A DNA stretch of 57,997 bases. It comes from Sedimenticola selenatireducens DSM 17993. GTDB taxonomy: Bacteria > Pseudomonadota > Gammaproteobacteria > Chromatiales > Chromatiaceae. Below, one piece after another: positions 1-8,329 of this stretch. The stretch spans positions 173,984 to 231,980 of the forward strand of contig NZ_ATZE01000010.1 of NCBI RefSeq assembly GCF_000428045.1. The letters are read 5' to 3'. Below the pieces are notes generated by a model, which saw nothing but the letters and a program-made list of their open reading frames with translations, did no database searches and had not been told where the DNA came from. Both the position numbers and the translations under genes were made by a program. Position 1 is the stretch's first letter. Every line of letters starts with the position of its first letter.

Positions 1-94
1 GATCCTGTAACGACTCCTTCCCACAACCACCTCCTTGTGTGTTGTTTTTGACTTGGTTCGACATCCATATATCGCACGGTGATTCCGTCACCGT

Positions 95-124
95 ATGCAT
101 TCCCACGCAGAGCGTGGGAACGAG
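95..124 (+). repeat. REP-like palindrome, copy 1
   Basis: An imperfect palindrome built on TTCCCACGC and GCGTGGGAA arms with a short AGA centre. Copies lie at 322-351 (inverted), 8173-8202 and 8252-8281. With three extra bases on its left (91-124) it is identical over 34 bp to 8248-8281. Palindromes of this kind are widespread in gammaproteobacteria, and in translation they give the familiar artefact SHAERGNE. Confidence 0.85.
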
Positions 125-321
125 AGGTACCGCTGTCTATTGCTCCAACAATTCCATATTCAAAACAGTCCGGCATTTGGGGAACCGGAGCAGCCCCAGA
201 AACGCCACCCCTTCTACGCACCCCGTTTTTCCTCCCGCTCCACATGGCACTACCACACTGCGGACAGCCCTTTTCAGACTCCCAGTCACTAACTATTTGC
301 CAGACATGTCGCGTATGTTTT

Positions 322-351
322 CTCGTTCCCACGCTCTGCGTGGGAACGCAT
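322..351 (-). repeat. REP-like palindrome, copy 2 (inverted)
   Basis: The reverse-complement orientation of the palindrome at 95-124, differing by one base (CGTTCCC instead of CATTCCC). The two left-hand copies form an inverted pair about 200 bp apart. Confidence 0.85.
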
Positions 352-368
352 ATTGTTGCCCATTCGAC

Positions 369-509
369 TTATCCGATACCACCAAACAGCGCCTTCAACT
401 TCTGCCATGAATAGTAAGTACTGATGGCGCCAAAGGGAATCTGATTGATTCGGAGATGCAAATCCGCCAAGTCCGCATATAGCAAACCACATTTAACGGC
501 CACTTCCAT
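369..509 (-). CDS. Possible 46-aa protein downstream of hsdM
   Basis: A short open frame beginning MEVAVKCGLLYADLADLH and ending GIG, 40 nt downstream of the hsdM stop. A purine-rich stretch (caggacagg) just before the ATG could serve as a ribosome binding site. I recognise no family. It may be a small accessory protein of the restriction locus, a gene remnant or chance. The distal end of the next upstream repeat lies only 18 nt beyond the stop. Confidence 0.25.
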   Translation of the reverse strand: MEVAVKCGLLYADLADLHLRINQIPFGAISTYYSWQKLKALFGGIG

Positions 510-549
510 GCACCTGTCCTGCTCTTCGGTTCCGCACAAGTGGACCGAA

Positions 550-2022
550 TCAGCGTAATACCGCCGCGACTTCCCGAAAGCTGTTCAGCCCGGCTTCAAT
601 ACTCTCAATAATCTCTTCGGCCAAGTCTTCAGGATCAGGAAGGTTATCCAAATCAGATAAGGACTTGTCTTTCAGCCAGAAGATATCAAGGCTGGTCTTA
701 TCTCTGGCGACTATCTCCTTGTAGCTAAATTTTCGCCAGCGGCCCTCCGGGTTTCGTTTTGGCGACCAGGTTGCCTTTCTTTCATGGCGATTCTGGGGAT
801 TGTAGCAATCGATGAACTCTTGCAGATGCTCCAAGCGCAGCGGCTTCTTTTTAAGGGTGTGGTGAACATTGGTGCGGTAATCATAGATCCAGATATCCTT
901 GGTCCAGGGGCCTTCTCCAATCCGATTGTCAAAAAAGAGCACGTTAGCCTTGACCCCGTTGGCGTAAAAAATACCGGTCGGCAACCGCAGAATAGTGTGA
1001 AGCTCCGTAGTCTCCAACAGTTTCTTTCTGACGGTCTCACCCGCTCCGCCTTCAAACAGGACATTATCCGGCACCACCACAGCGGCACGGCCGTTGGATT
1101 TGAGCATGGTTTTAATGTGCTGAACGAAATTCACCTGCTTGTTCGAGGTGGTAGCCCAAAAATCCTGTCGGTTGTAAGTGAGGTCGTCTTTCTCCTGCTC
1201 ACCCTCTTCATTGGTAAAGGTCATACTGCTCTTTTTACCGAAGGGAGGATTGGCAAGTACAATATCCACCGTCATTTTGGGTGGTGAAATCAGCGCGTCA
1301 TCTGAAACCACGCTCACTTCGCCATCGATCTCACCGATGTTATGCAGAAACATGTTCATCAAACACATTCGGCGTGTACTGGCGACAATCTCATTGCCGT
1401 GAAAAGTCTTGTGTTTCAGAAAATCCTTCTGCGCTCTATCCAGACCATAACTTTCTTTCAAGAAATCATAGGCCGACAGGAAAAAGCCTCCCGTACCACA
1501 GGCCGGATCGGCAATGGTCTGCATCGGTTCGGGACGCATGCAGGCAACCATCGCCTTGATCAAGGAACGGGGGGTAAAATACTGGCCGGCACCTGATTTT
1601 GTATCCTCGGCATTCTTTTCCAGCAGCCCCTCATAAATCGCGCCCTTGATGTCGGCATCCAGTATGACCCAATCGATATCGTTGATCATGTCGATCAAGC
1701 GGGACAGCTTGGCCGGATTTTGAATCTTGTTCTGTGATTTGGTGAAGATCTGACCCAGCATCCCCGGCTTGTTGCTCAATTCGGTGAGCAGCATAATGTA
1801 ATGGGCTTCAAGCTCGGCCCCTTTCTTTTTCAAAAGGCTCGGCCAGGCATACTTAACCGGTATACCGAGTTTACGATTATGTGGAGGCTTACTGTACTCA
1901 TCCGCCATCTTCAGAAAGATGAGATAAGTGAGTTGTTCCAGGTAGTCACCGTATCCGACACCGTCATCCCGAAGGGTGGTACAGAAACTCCAGACTTTGG
2001 AAACGATACTGTCCGCGTTCAT
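550..2022 (-). CDS. hsdM: Type I restriction enzyme, methyltransferase subunit HsdM
   Basis: The N6-adenine DNA methyltransferase subunit of a type I restriction-modification system. It methylates the sites chosen by HsdS and forms the M2S core to which HsdR binds. The 490-aa protein has the HsdM N-terminal helical domain (about residues 5-140, with the LTYLIFLKMADE segment), the S-adenosylmethionine motif DPACGTGGF (172-180) and the catalytic NPPF motif (258-261), so the active site is intact. It is the last gene of a minus-strand locus ordered hsdR-hsdS-fic-hsdM. It is separated from fic by 168 nt, in which a small plus-strand ORF lies. The order is unusual, since hsdM commonly precedes hsdS. 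Confidence 0.95.
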   Translation of the reverse strand: MNADSIVSKVWSFCTTLRDDGVGYGDYLEQLTYLIFLKMADEYSKPPHNRKLGIPVKYAWPSLLKKKGAELEAHYIMLLTELSNKPGMLGQIFTKSQNKIQNPAKLSRLIDMINDIDWVILDADIKGAIYEGLLEKNAEDTKSGAGQYFTPRSLIKAMVACMRPEPMQTIADPACGTGGFFLSAYDFLKESYGLDRAQKDFLKHKTFHGNEIVASTRRMCLMNMFLHNIGEIDGEVSVVSDDALISPPKMTVDIVLANPPFGKKSSMTFTNEEGEQEKDDLTYNRQDFWATTSNKQVNFVQHIKTMLKSNGRAAVVVPDNVLFEGGAGETVRKKLLETTELHTILRLPTGIFYANGVKANVLFFDNRIGEGPWTKDIWIYDYRTNVHHTLKKKPLRLEHLQEFIDCYNPQNRHERKATWSPKRNPEGRWRKFSYKEIVARDKTSLDIFWLKDKSLSDLDNLPDPEDLAEEIIESIEAGLNSFREVAAVLR

Positions 2023-2057
2023 GGTTTTATACTCAAAAAAGTTTTAGAATTAGTTTT

Positions 2058-2234
2058 ATGAAACAGAAACTTCTCTCTAAAACCAATCCCTATCTCCGTG
2101 GAGAAAAAGCGGCCGGCAGACGCGTACGCAGCCTTGCCAGCTCGACCGCGATAGAGACAGGCAAATCGATCAAGGTGATTGAAGAACGGATCAATCATCT
2201 GCGTTCCTCGAAGCGTCGCGTAACACTTGCCTGA
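2058..2234 (+). CDS. Candidate 58-aa basic protein opposite hsdM/fic
   Basis: An ATG-initiated frame of 58 codons beginning MKQKLLSKTNPYLRGEK and ending SSKRRVTLA. It fills the gap between fic and hsdM on the opposite strand and overlaps the last 44 nt of fic. The product is strongly basic with a central SSTAIETG segment, and the composition looks more protein-like than a random frame. The 35 nt before its start are shared with the divergent hsdM start, and no clear Shine-Dalgarno sequence is visible. It could be a Fic-associated or restriction-control small protein. I cannot name a family with confidence, and a chance ORF is still possible. Confidence 0.45.
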   Translation: MKQKLLSKTNPYLRGEKAAGRRVRSLASSTAIETGKSIKVIEERINHLRSSKRRVTLA

Positions 2235-2832
2235 CCAGTTCTTTCATCGGCTCGTAATTATCCAGTCCTGCTCGAATCGCGGAAAAATAGCGCTCCTTCT
2301 GCTCGTCCCATAACGAAAAATCCAGCTCCGGCTTGCCCGCCTGCATCGCCATCACGTTCGCCAAAAGACGGGAGATTCGGCCGTTTCCTTCCCGGAAGGG
2401 ATGGATCAGGATCAGTTCGATATGGACAACTGCAATCGCTTCCGTGAGCTGTTCGTCGCTCATGCCGATGCAGGGCGTATAACGAGAGAGAAAATCCCGG
2501 TCGAGAACCGCCATCAAGCGGTCGATCTGTCCGGCGGCGGCAAACTGGAAATCACCCTTACCCATGTTGACGGTCCGGGACTTTCCTGCCCAGGGGTAGA
2601 CATTGCCCAGCCAGCGACGGTGCCATTCGCAAATATCCGCACTGGTCAGCGTCTGATCCACCTCCATCGACTCGGGAATTTCGTCATAGAGTTGTCTCAG
2701 AAGATCCAGCTCCACGTCATCCATTTCCGAGGCGTCACTGATGCCGAGCTTGTTTTTCAGCACCATGCCGTCGGAGCCCGGTTCGAACTCAGCTTCAGAA
2801 TTACCCGTAGTGTCATATCGCCCGGGCGTCAT
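2191..2832 (-). CDS. Fic-domain protein (probable AMPylase)
   Basis: Fic proteins transfer AMP, or occasionally other phosphate-containing groups, from a nucleotide to a hydroxyl of a target protein. The 213-aa product carries the canonical active site HPFREGNGR (144-152), with the catalytic His and the phosphate-binding GNGR intact. Upstream is the usual Fic N-terminal segment ADICEWHRRWLGNVYPWAGKSR (65-86). I see no obvious S/TxxxE/N autoinhibitory motif, so regulation may rest with a partner or with oligomerisation. Its ATG overlaps the hsdS stop (ATGA), so it is translationally coupled to the restriction genes. Fic genes inside type I restriction loci are recurrent, but their role there is unclear. 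Confidence 0.9.
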   Translation of the reverse strand: MTPGRYDTTGNSEAEFEPGSDGMVLKNKLGISDASEMDDVELDLLRQLYDEIPESMEVDQTLTSADICEWHRRWLGNVYPWAGKSRTVNMGKGDFQFAAAGQIDRLMAVLDRDFLSRYTPCIGMSDEQLTEAIAVVHIELILIHPFREGNGRISRLLANVMAMQAGKPELDFSLWDEQKERYFSAIRAGLDNYEPMKELVRQVLRDASRNADD

Positions 2833-5159
2833 TTGCGCCGCCCTCCCCTGGCGATAACCTTCTCGCCCCTACCCTGCGGGGTCAGCTCTTTAGCACGCAT
2901 CCATTCGAGTCCCCGGAAAAACTTGTCACGCTCGATATTGAGCTTGTCCTTGTGCCAATTTTCCCGAGCTTCGGTAACAATTGCTTCGTCGTTCGGCAGT
3001 TGGCCATCCAGTAGCAGGTTGTTCCAGGCGGCGTAAAGAGTGGCAACAACCTCAGATTCCTGGGTATTACGCGGCTTCATAAGATCCAGCAGGGCTTCAA
3101 CTTCAGACAGACGATCACCAAGAGCAATTTTCGTTTGCTCTACAAGTTCATCAAATTGGGATAAAGGATAAATCGTATGACCGTACTTCTCTCTCCTTAC
3201 ATCGAAGTAACCTGCTTTTCTCGCATGCGGTTCCACCAACCTCCGTAGATGAGGATAATCGTTCGGACCTGCTGCATCTTTAACAGGCGTTCTGCCCAAA
3301 TCGATCCCCAAATGTGCTTCAACCAAATGGGCAATCTTTTCACCTTTAACATGCTTAAAGTAGCGAGATGCGCTTTTTGAGTTTTCGTAGTGACGATACC
3401 CAAGAGCCAAGATACCCGCATGAAGTTTAGTAGTACTGATTCCCTTGAGGCGGGTTTTAAAAGGAAAAACCTCTGCTGGAGACTGCAAGGTTTTTGATTT
3501 CCTATCGCTTGTACTTCGCTTCATGGTTTTCGCTGCTGCTTGTGCTCTTTCTGCGGCGATGCGTTCCAGCAGGACACTGGCGGGCTCGTCGTTGGGGTCC
3601 TGGTCGACCAGTTGGCCGGAAAAGGCTTTTTTTAGAATGGATTGGCGGAGGGATTCAGATTTCTCTAAGTTTGCATCAATATCTTTTGTCGCTTTATCGA
3701 TTACTGAAAATTGTCTATTTAATTCAGATACAATTTTTACTTGTTCCTCGTAGCTACATATGGGGATTGGCACAGTTTGTAATATCTTCTGATTTAAGTT
3801 CTGCATAGTCGTGCCAATGCTTGAATCCGAAAGATAATCCCTAACTCTGCGAGAACTCAATATGTGGCAATAAAACTCAGTATCTAGTAATTGCATCAAC
3901 CGTACAAATAGACTTCCTGTCCCACACAGCCAACCATCTTCATTTTCACTTACAATTGCGCAGCGCCCCATCTCGCCTCTTCGACCAATAACAATGTCAT
4001 ATTTTGACATTACATATTTTTCTAATTCAGATATTTTTCGTTCCGACACTGTTAGGCCATTATCAGGAACAATGGTCATATCTTTTATATGGCTTGGGTT
4101 AATTAACGGTGTACCGTTCTGAATATAATCTTGTTTATGAAGTAATGACCCAAATGGCCCAATTTGGATTCTTTCAACAACATCAGACAATTGAAGCCAG
4201 GCCCATCCATTAGGTAACTCAGGAAGGTTTTCTAGGTCAATTTCTGAAGGTGTTGAAAAAGGAATTAATTTGGATGGTTTTGCAGGTTTCTTAACTTTTT
4301 TCCCACCAGCATCCCATTGCCTAACCGCTGCCTTCCATTGTTCCAGTTTTTGCTGGTAGCGTGCCGCACGCGTTTGCTTGATGCGCGCCAGTAGCTGTTC
4401 GGCGCTCTCCAGTTTGGTCGCTCTGGGCTCCTGCCCTCCCGCAACACTTGCACATCCCTGTGCGGCGTCCGCATTTTCTCCAGCCGCTTCGGACTCCTGT
4501 CCTCTCGCGGCACTTGAACATCCCTGTTCGGCGCGCCACTGCTCGGTGAGTTTGCCTTCAAAGGCGTGTTTGAGCAGTGCCTGGCGGTAGACTATGAGTT
4601 GTTCGCGGGCGCGCTTGAGGCTTTCGATGCCTTTATCCAGCTCGGAGAAGAGTTCTTCAATCTTGGCTACTATGCGGTGTTGTTCGTTGGTTGGGGCAAT
4701 TGGAATAGGTAGTTTCCCAAATGCTGTACCGGATATTTCACGAAATGTTGTGCCAGTCGCATGCTCCTCAGCTAGGTGCTTTGAAGCTTTTAGATAATAA
4801 TAGATGTACTCATTGTGTATACCACTGGCAGGAACGATACTCCTGAATCCCTGATTTGTGCACATTGGTTGTGCACTGATAACTACATATCCAATAGGAG
4901 CTCTAGATGAAAAATGAATACTGCCGGCTGGCATCTGTTTGGCTGAGCAGTTTCGCAGACCTTCCTTGGTGATGCTTTTTGCGCCATTGGAAATGGTTTT
5001 GCTGGTGTACCCAGTTAAATCGGCAGGGGAAATCCAATTGATATCGCCTCCCCAGTAGGCATCTATTTTAGTTGAGGGGGTACCGCCAGACACGATTTTA
5101 CCAATGGACGTTAAGTCAACCCACTCCCATTTCTCAGGAATAATCCAAGGGGTATTCAT
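2829..5159 (-). CDS. hsdS: Type I restriction enzyme, specificity subunit HsdS with extra C-terminal domain
   Basis: The DNA-recognition subunit. At 776 aa it is far longer than the usual 400-600. Two target-recognition domains (about 1-175 and 310-480) are each followed by a conserved helical spacer (EQHRIVAKIEELFSELD and EEQVKIVSELNRQFS). The linker (about 205-300) contains a 22-aa imperfect repeat. After the second spacer, about 220 residues (from about 555) do not belong to a standard HsdS. They include an EVVATLYAAWN segment and a WMRAKELTPQG end that I associate with C-terminal extensions in restriction loci. The first base of the gene is shared with the hsdR stop (TGATG). The recognition-domain DNA is visibly AT-richer than the neighbouring genes, which suggests acquired or swapped domains. 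Confidence 0.92.
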   Translation of the reverse strand: MNTPWIIPEKWEWVDLTSIGKIVSGGTPSTKIDAYWGGDINWISPADLTGYTSKTISNGAKSITKEGLRNCSAKQMPAGSIHFSSRAPIGYVVISAQPMCTNQGFRSIVPASGIHNEYIYYYLKASKHLAEEHATGTTFREISGTAFGKLPIPIAPTNEQHRIVAKIEELFSELDKGIESLKRAREQLIVYRQALLKHAFEGKLTEQWRAEQGCSSAARGQESEAAGENADAAQGCASVAGGQEPRATKLESAEQLLARIKQTRAARYQQKLEQWKAAVRQWDAGGKKVKKPAKPSKLIPFSTPSEIDLENLPELPNGWAWLQLSDVVERIQIGPFGSLLHKQDYIQNGTPLINPSHIKDMTIVPDNGLTVSERKISELEKYVMSKYDIVIGRRGEMGRCAIVSENEDGWLCGTGSLFVRLMQLLDTEFYCHILSSRRVRDYLSDSSIGTTMQNLNQKILQTVPIPICSYEEQVKIVSELNRQFSVIDKATKDIDANLEKSESLRQSILKKAFSGQLVDQDPNDEPASVLLERIAAERAQAAAKTMKRSTSDRKSKTLQSPAEVFPFKTRLKGISTTKLHAGILALGYRHYENSKSASRYFKHVKGEKIAHLVEAHLGIDLGRTPVKDAAGPNDYPHLRRLVEPHARKAGYFDVRREKYGHTIYPLSQFDELVEQTKIALGDRLSEVEALLDLMKPRNTQESEVVATLYAAWNNLLLDGQLPNDEAIVTEARENWHKDKLNIERDKFFRGLEWMRAKELTPQGRGEKVIARGGRRK
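4426..4533. repeat. 66-bp imperfect tandem repeat inside the hsdS linker
   Basis: Two copies (4426-4467 and 4491-4533) share blocks such as CTCCTG, CACTTG and ACATCCCTGT. On the coding strand they give two related peptides, QGCSSAARGQESEA and QGCASVAGGQEPRA, 22 residues apart. The repeat keeps frame and lengthens the linker between the two recognition halves. Changes in linker repeat number are known to alter spacer length in some type I systems. Confidence 0.7.
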
Positions 5160-7999
5160 CAGGCTGCCAACTCACCATTCATTTCATCAATCAACCCATC
5201 CATCTCAGCCCCAAACAACTGATACATTTTTCCCAGCCCACCCCGGCTATCAAACGGCGCCATCTCCAGATCATCCCGCTCAAAGTGGAACGAGCTGATG
5301 ATGTGGTCACGGATCATCTGCAGCCACTGCATCTGCTCTTCGTTGAACTTTTCACCGGCGCCGGCGTGACGCTTGAGCATCCAGTTCTGGAAGTTTCGGC
5401 GCACAGTGGCATCGTAGGGGGTAAGCGTTGCGTCGATGCCGCAGACGCGGCGGATCAATGACACCAGCGCAGTGAGTTCGTTGATGGGTTGCGTGTCTCC
5501 GCCTTTCGATGAGCGCTCTTCCAGATGGCTGTAGGCATTCCAGACCCGGATCGGGGCCAAGGTGGGTTTGTCGGCCTTAATCCTTTCCATTACTTCCCGG
5601 ACCATCCGGTAGGTGATCTCCCGGCGGCGATGGGGTTGATCAAAAAAGATCTCCAGGGCATCGATTTCATTTTTGTGTTGTTCAAGGTAGTCGGTGAACT
5701 CATTGGCCAGTTGTTTGGCGTTCGCTATGGCGTCCTTGCTCCATTCGGCGCGGATCAGTTCGTCCAGGTTGTCATGGTCGATCTTCTGCTCCTTCTCCCG
5801 GCGGATGCTGTCGATCAGCTCGATCAGTTCGCCGTTGAAGACGTTGGCGGCGGCCTTGACCAGTTCGGCCTGGGCCTCCTTGCGTTTGTCGTCGCCCGGA
5901 TCGGTGCCGACCGGCTGTTGCGCCAGCTCCAGTGCCCTGGCCTCGACAAGGTCGGCGTCGATGGCGTCGAACAGACCGCTGACGATGCGGGTCAGCTCCA
6001 CCCCTTTGGCCGCTTGTCTGATCCGGGCCTGCTCGTCGGCATCGAGCTGTTTGTTGAGCCGCGCCAGACGTCCCGCAAGAGAACTCACGCTATCGTTATC
6101 GCTGGCGCCCATCATCACACCCATGGCCAGGTCTTTCAGGGGAACCGAAGGCTTGGTAATCAGGGGCTGACTGGCGGTCTTCAGTGATTGGGTAACGCCA
6201 ATGGCATCGACAATCACATAATGCGTCTTGGCGCTGTTGGCCGAGGGAGTGACCTTTCTCAGATCGTCGTGATCAAGGGTGCGGGTACCCCGCCCCTTCA
6301 TCTGCTCGAAGTAGTTCTTGCTCTTCACATCGCGCATGAAGAGCAGGCACTCCAGAGGCTTGACGTCGGTGCCGGTGGCGATCATGTCCACGGTCACGGC
6401 AATACGGGGGTTATAGTCGTTGCGAAACTGGGCGAGGATCGATTTGGGGTCTTCGGCTTCCTGGATCAGCTCGCCCTTTTTATTTTTCGAGTCTTGCGCC
6501 GCCCGATAAGTGACCTTCTTGCAGAAGGCGTTGCCCTCGCCGAACTCTTCGCGCACGGTCTGGATGATGTCATCGGCATGACTGTCGGTCTTGGCGAAGA
6601 TGAGGGTCTTGGGCACTTCGTCCCGGCCCGGGAATATCTCCGGCAGGCTGTTGCGGAAGGCCTGGATCACGGTCCGTATCTGGCTGGGGTTGACGATATC
6701 ACGGTCCAGCTGCCTCGCGGAGTATGTCTCGTCCTCGTCCTGCTCCTCCCAGCGTCTGCGGCGGCTCTTTTTGTCTCGCCGCTGGATCAGCTGCTTGGCT
6801 TTCAGCTTTCCACCCTGCTTGGAGATGTTTGTGTCGATGGTGTAGATCTCGTTGCCCACATTGACACCATCGGCTACAGCCTTTTCATGATCATAGTGGC
6901 TAACCACGTTCTGCTTGAAGAAGCCGTAGGTGCGGTTATCCGGGGTGGCGGTGAGGCCGATCAGGTAGGCGTCGAAGTAATCCAGCACCTGTTGCCAGAG
7001 GTTGTAGATGGAGCGGTGGCATTCATCGATGAAGATGAAGTCGAAGAATTCGACGGGCACCTTGGGGTTGTAGGCGACGGGTAAGGGTTGTTTGGGTTTG
7101 GTGAGCTGCTCGGCCGGATTGATCTCTTCAAGGGCCTCATCCAGCGGCTCCCCCTTGAGAATGGAGTACATGCGTTGAATGGTACTGATGCAGACCTGGG
7201 CATCCTTGGGCACGCTGGCACTCTTGAGCCGCTGTACCGCGTAGAGTTCGGTAAACTTGCGGTTATCGTCCATGGGGGTATAGGCAAGCATCTCCTGCTC
7301 GGCCTGTTCGCCCAGGTTTTTGGTATCCACCAGAAACAGGATGCGCTTGCTCTGTGCGTGTTTGAGAATCCGGTACATGGCGGTGATGGCGGTGTAGGTC
7401 TTACCCGCACCGGTGGCCATCTGGATCAAAGCTCTGGGTTTGTCCAGCTTGAACGACGCTTCCAGATTGGTGATGGCGTTTTCCTGGCAATCACGCAGAC
7501 CCAGCTCCTTTGCGGGTATCTTGTTCGGATTCAGCGGCGGAATCCGGTTCAGTCGGGCTCTGAGGCTACCGTCCTGTTCCAGCCACTCCAGCAGGGTTTC
7601 CGGGTGGTGAAAGGTGAAGACCTCACGGGAGCGGGGCTTGGGGTCCCTGCCATCGGTAAAGCGTGTGATGATACCGGTGCTCTCGTAGAGGAAGGGCAGC
7701 GGCTCATTATTACTGACCCATTTGAGCTTGGCCCCGGCATACCCCTCTGTTTGGATTTCGACTTCAGTGATGTTCTGGGCGACTTCTTCGCGTTTAGCTT
7801 CGATCACGCCAACCGCTTTCTTAGCCACGAACAGAACATAATCGGCCGGTCCGGTATCGGTGGGGTACTCCCGAATCGCCTGGCCTATTCCCTGGTTCAG
7901 ATCGATCCTGTTTTTATCCTGGACAGTCCAACCCGATGCCTTGAGCAGGTCGTCGATGGTATCGCGGGCGATCTGTTCCGGGTTTTGGTTGGGCGCCAT
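5159..7999 (-). CDS. hsdR: Type I restriction enzyme, motor and nuclease subunit HsdR
   Basis: The ATP-driven translocase and endonuclease of the type I complex. The 946-aa protein starts with an HSDR_N PD-(D/E)xK nuclease domain (D53 and EAK at 67-69). A superfamily 2 helicase core follows, with Walker A ATGAGKT (195-201), the DECH box near residue 330 and later SF2 motifs including MIATGTDVKPLECLLF. The helical C-terminal part docks onto M2S. All key motifs are intact. It is the first gene of the locus, and the region upstream (8000-8329) must hold the promoter, though I could not identify a convincing one. Confidence 0.95.
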   Translation of the reverse strand: MAPNQNPEQIARDTIDDLLKASGWTVQDKNRIDLNQGIGQAIREYPTDTGPADYVLFVAKKAVGVIEAKREEVAQNITEVEIQTEGYAGAKLKWVSNNEPLPFLYESTGIITRFTDGRDPKPRSREVFTFHHPETLLEWLEQDGSLRARLNRIPPLNPNKIPAKELGLRDCQENAITNLEASFKLDKPRALIQMATGAGKTYTAITAMYRILKHAQSKRILFLVDTKNLGEQAEQEMLAYTPMDDNRKFTELYAVQRLKSASVPKDAQVCISTIQRMYSILKGEPLDEALEEINPAEQLTKPKQPLPVAYNPKVPVEFFDFIFIDECHRSIYNLWQQVLDYFDAYLIGLTATPDNRTYGFFKQNVVSHYDHEKAVADGVNVGNEIYTIDTNISKQGGKLKAKQLIQRRDKKSRRRRWEEQDEDETYSARQLDRDIVNPSQIRTVIQAFRNSLPEIFPGRDEVPKTLIFAKTDSHADDIIQTVREEFGEGNAFCKKVTYRAAQDSKNKKGELIQEAEDPKSILAQFRNDYNPRIAVTVDMIATGTDVKPLECLLFMRDVKSKNYFEQMKGRGTRTLDHDDLRKVTPSANSAKTHYVIVDAIGVTQSLKTASQPLITKPSVPLKDLAMGVMMGASDNDSVSSLAGRLARLNKQLDADEQARIRQAAKGVELTRIVSGLFDAIDADLVEARALELAQQPVGTDPGDDKRKEAQAELVKAAANVFNGELIELIDSIRREKEQKIDHDNLDELIRAEWSKDAIANAKQLANEFTDYLEQHKNEIDALEIFFDQPHRRREITYRMVREVMERIKADKPTLAPIRVWNAYSHLEERSSKGGDTQPINELTALVSLIRRVCGIDATLTPYDATVRRNFQNWMLKRHAGAGEKFNEEQMQWLQMIRDHIISSFHFERDDLEMAPFDSRGGLGKMYQLFGAEMDGLIDEMNGELAA

Positions 8000-8172
8000 A
8001 TTTACTATCCGTCACTGTCCCTGTGGCAAGGGGGAGCCTCTTGGTTCTGGTTTCCCAAGAAAACTCATTCGCGTGAGTGGTGAATGTTGCAGGATACTAT
8101 CAGAAAGGCGGGGTATTAAGAATAGAGCCGAGCCAGAAGCAATTGGGGTAGGTATCTGATGGGGCGATGGTT

Positions 8173-8202
8173 ATGCGTTCCCACGCGGAGCGTGGGAACG
8201 AG
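8173..8202 (+). repeat. REP-like palindrome, copy 3
   Basis: Same palindrome family as 95-124, with GCGGAGC instead of GCAGAGC at the centre. It lies in the same orientation as copy 4, which follows 49 bp later. Confidence 0.85.
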
Positions 8203-8251
8203 GGGGGGGGAGGGGGGGAGGGGAATTGCGCTGTTGTTACCTACCCTCCGT

Positions 8252-8281
8252 ATGCATTCCCACGCAGAGCGTGGGAACGAG
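8252..8281 (+). repeat. REP-like palindrome, copy 4
   Basis: Identical to copy 1. Including the preceding bases, 8248-8281 matches 91-124 over 34 bp, so the same sequence stands as a direct repeat on both sides of the restriction-modification genes. Confidence 0.85.
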
Positions 8282-8329
8282 GGTAAGGGTACGAAGCAGG
8301 ATTGCTCAGTGGAGCACCGCCTCCCCGCA

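Larger units (their letters stand above)
1..368. other. Repeat-bearing non-coding end of window
   Basis: I see no supportable gene here. Open frames exist on both strands, but they run through palindromic repeats (95-124 and 322-351) and have no recognisable domains. The stretch probably marks the left edge of the restriction-modification island. Confidence 0.5.
8000..8329. other. Intergenic region with two REP-like repeats and a G-rich tract
   Basis: There is no supportable gene between the hsdR start and the end of the DUF4389 gene. The stretch holds direct copies of the REP-like palindrome (8173-8202 and 8252-8281) and, between them, a run of G with two single A interruptions (about 8200-8222). 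It mirrors the repeat pair at the other end of the restriction island. Confidence 0.6.

Noticed and set aside
7088-8083. A 331-codon plus-strand frame opposite hsdR
   Set aside because: It is antisense to the helicase domain of hsdR and shows no domain.
8203-8222. G-rich tract as a G-quadruplex regulator
   Set aside because: The run has only A interruptions and lies between two repeats. It may be simple slippage, and nothing ties it to a gene start.
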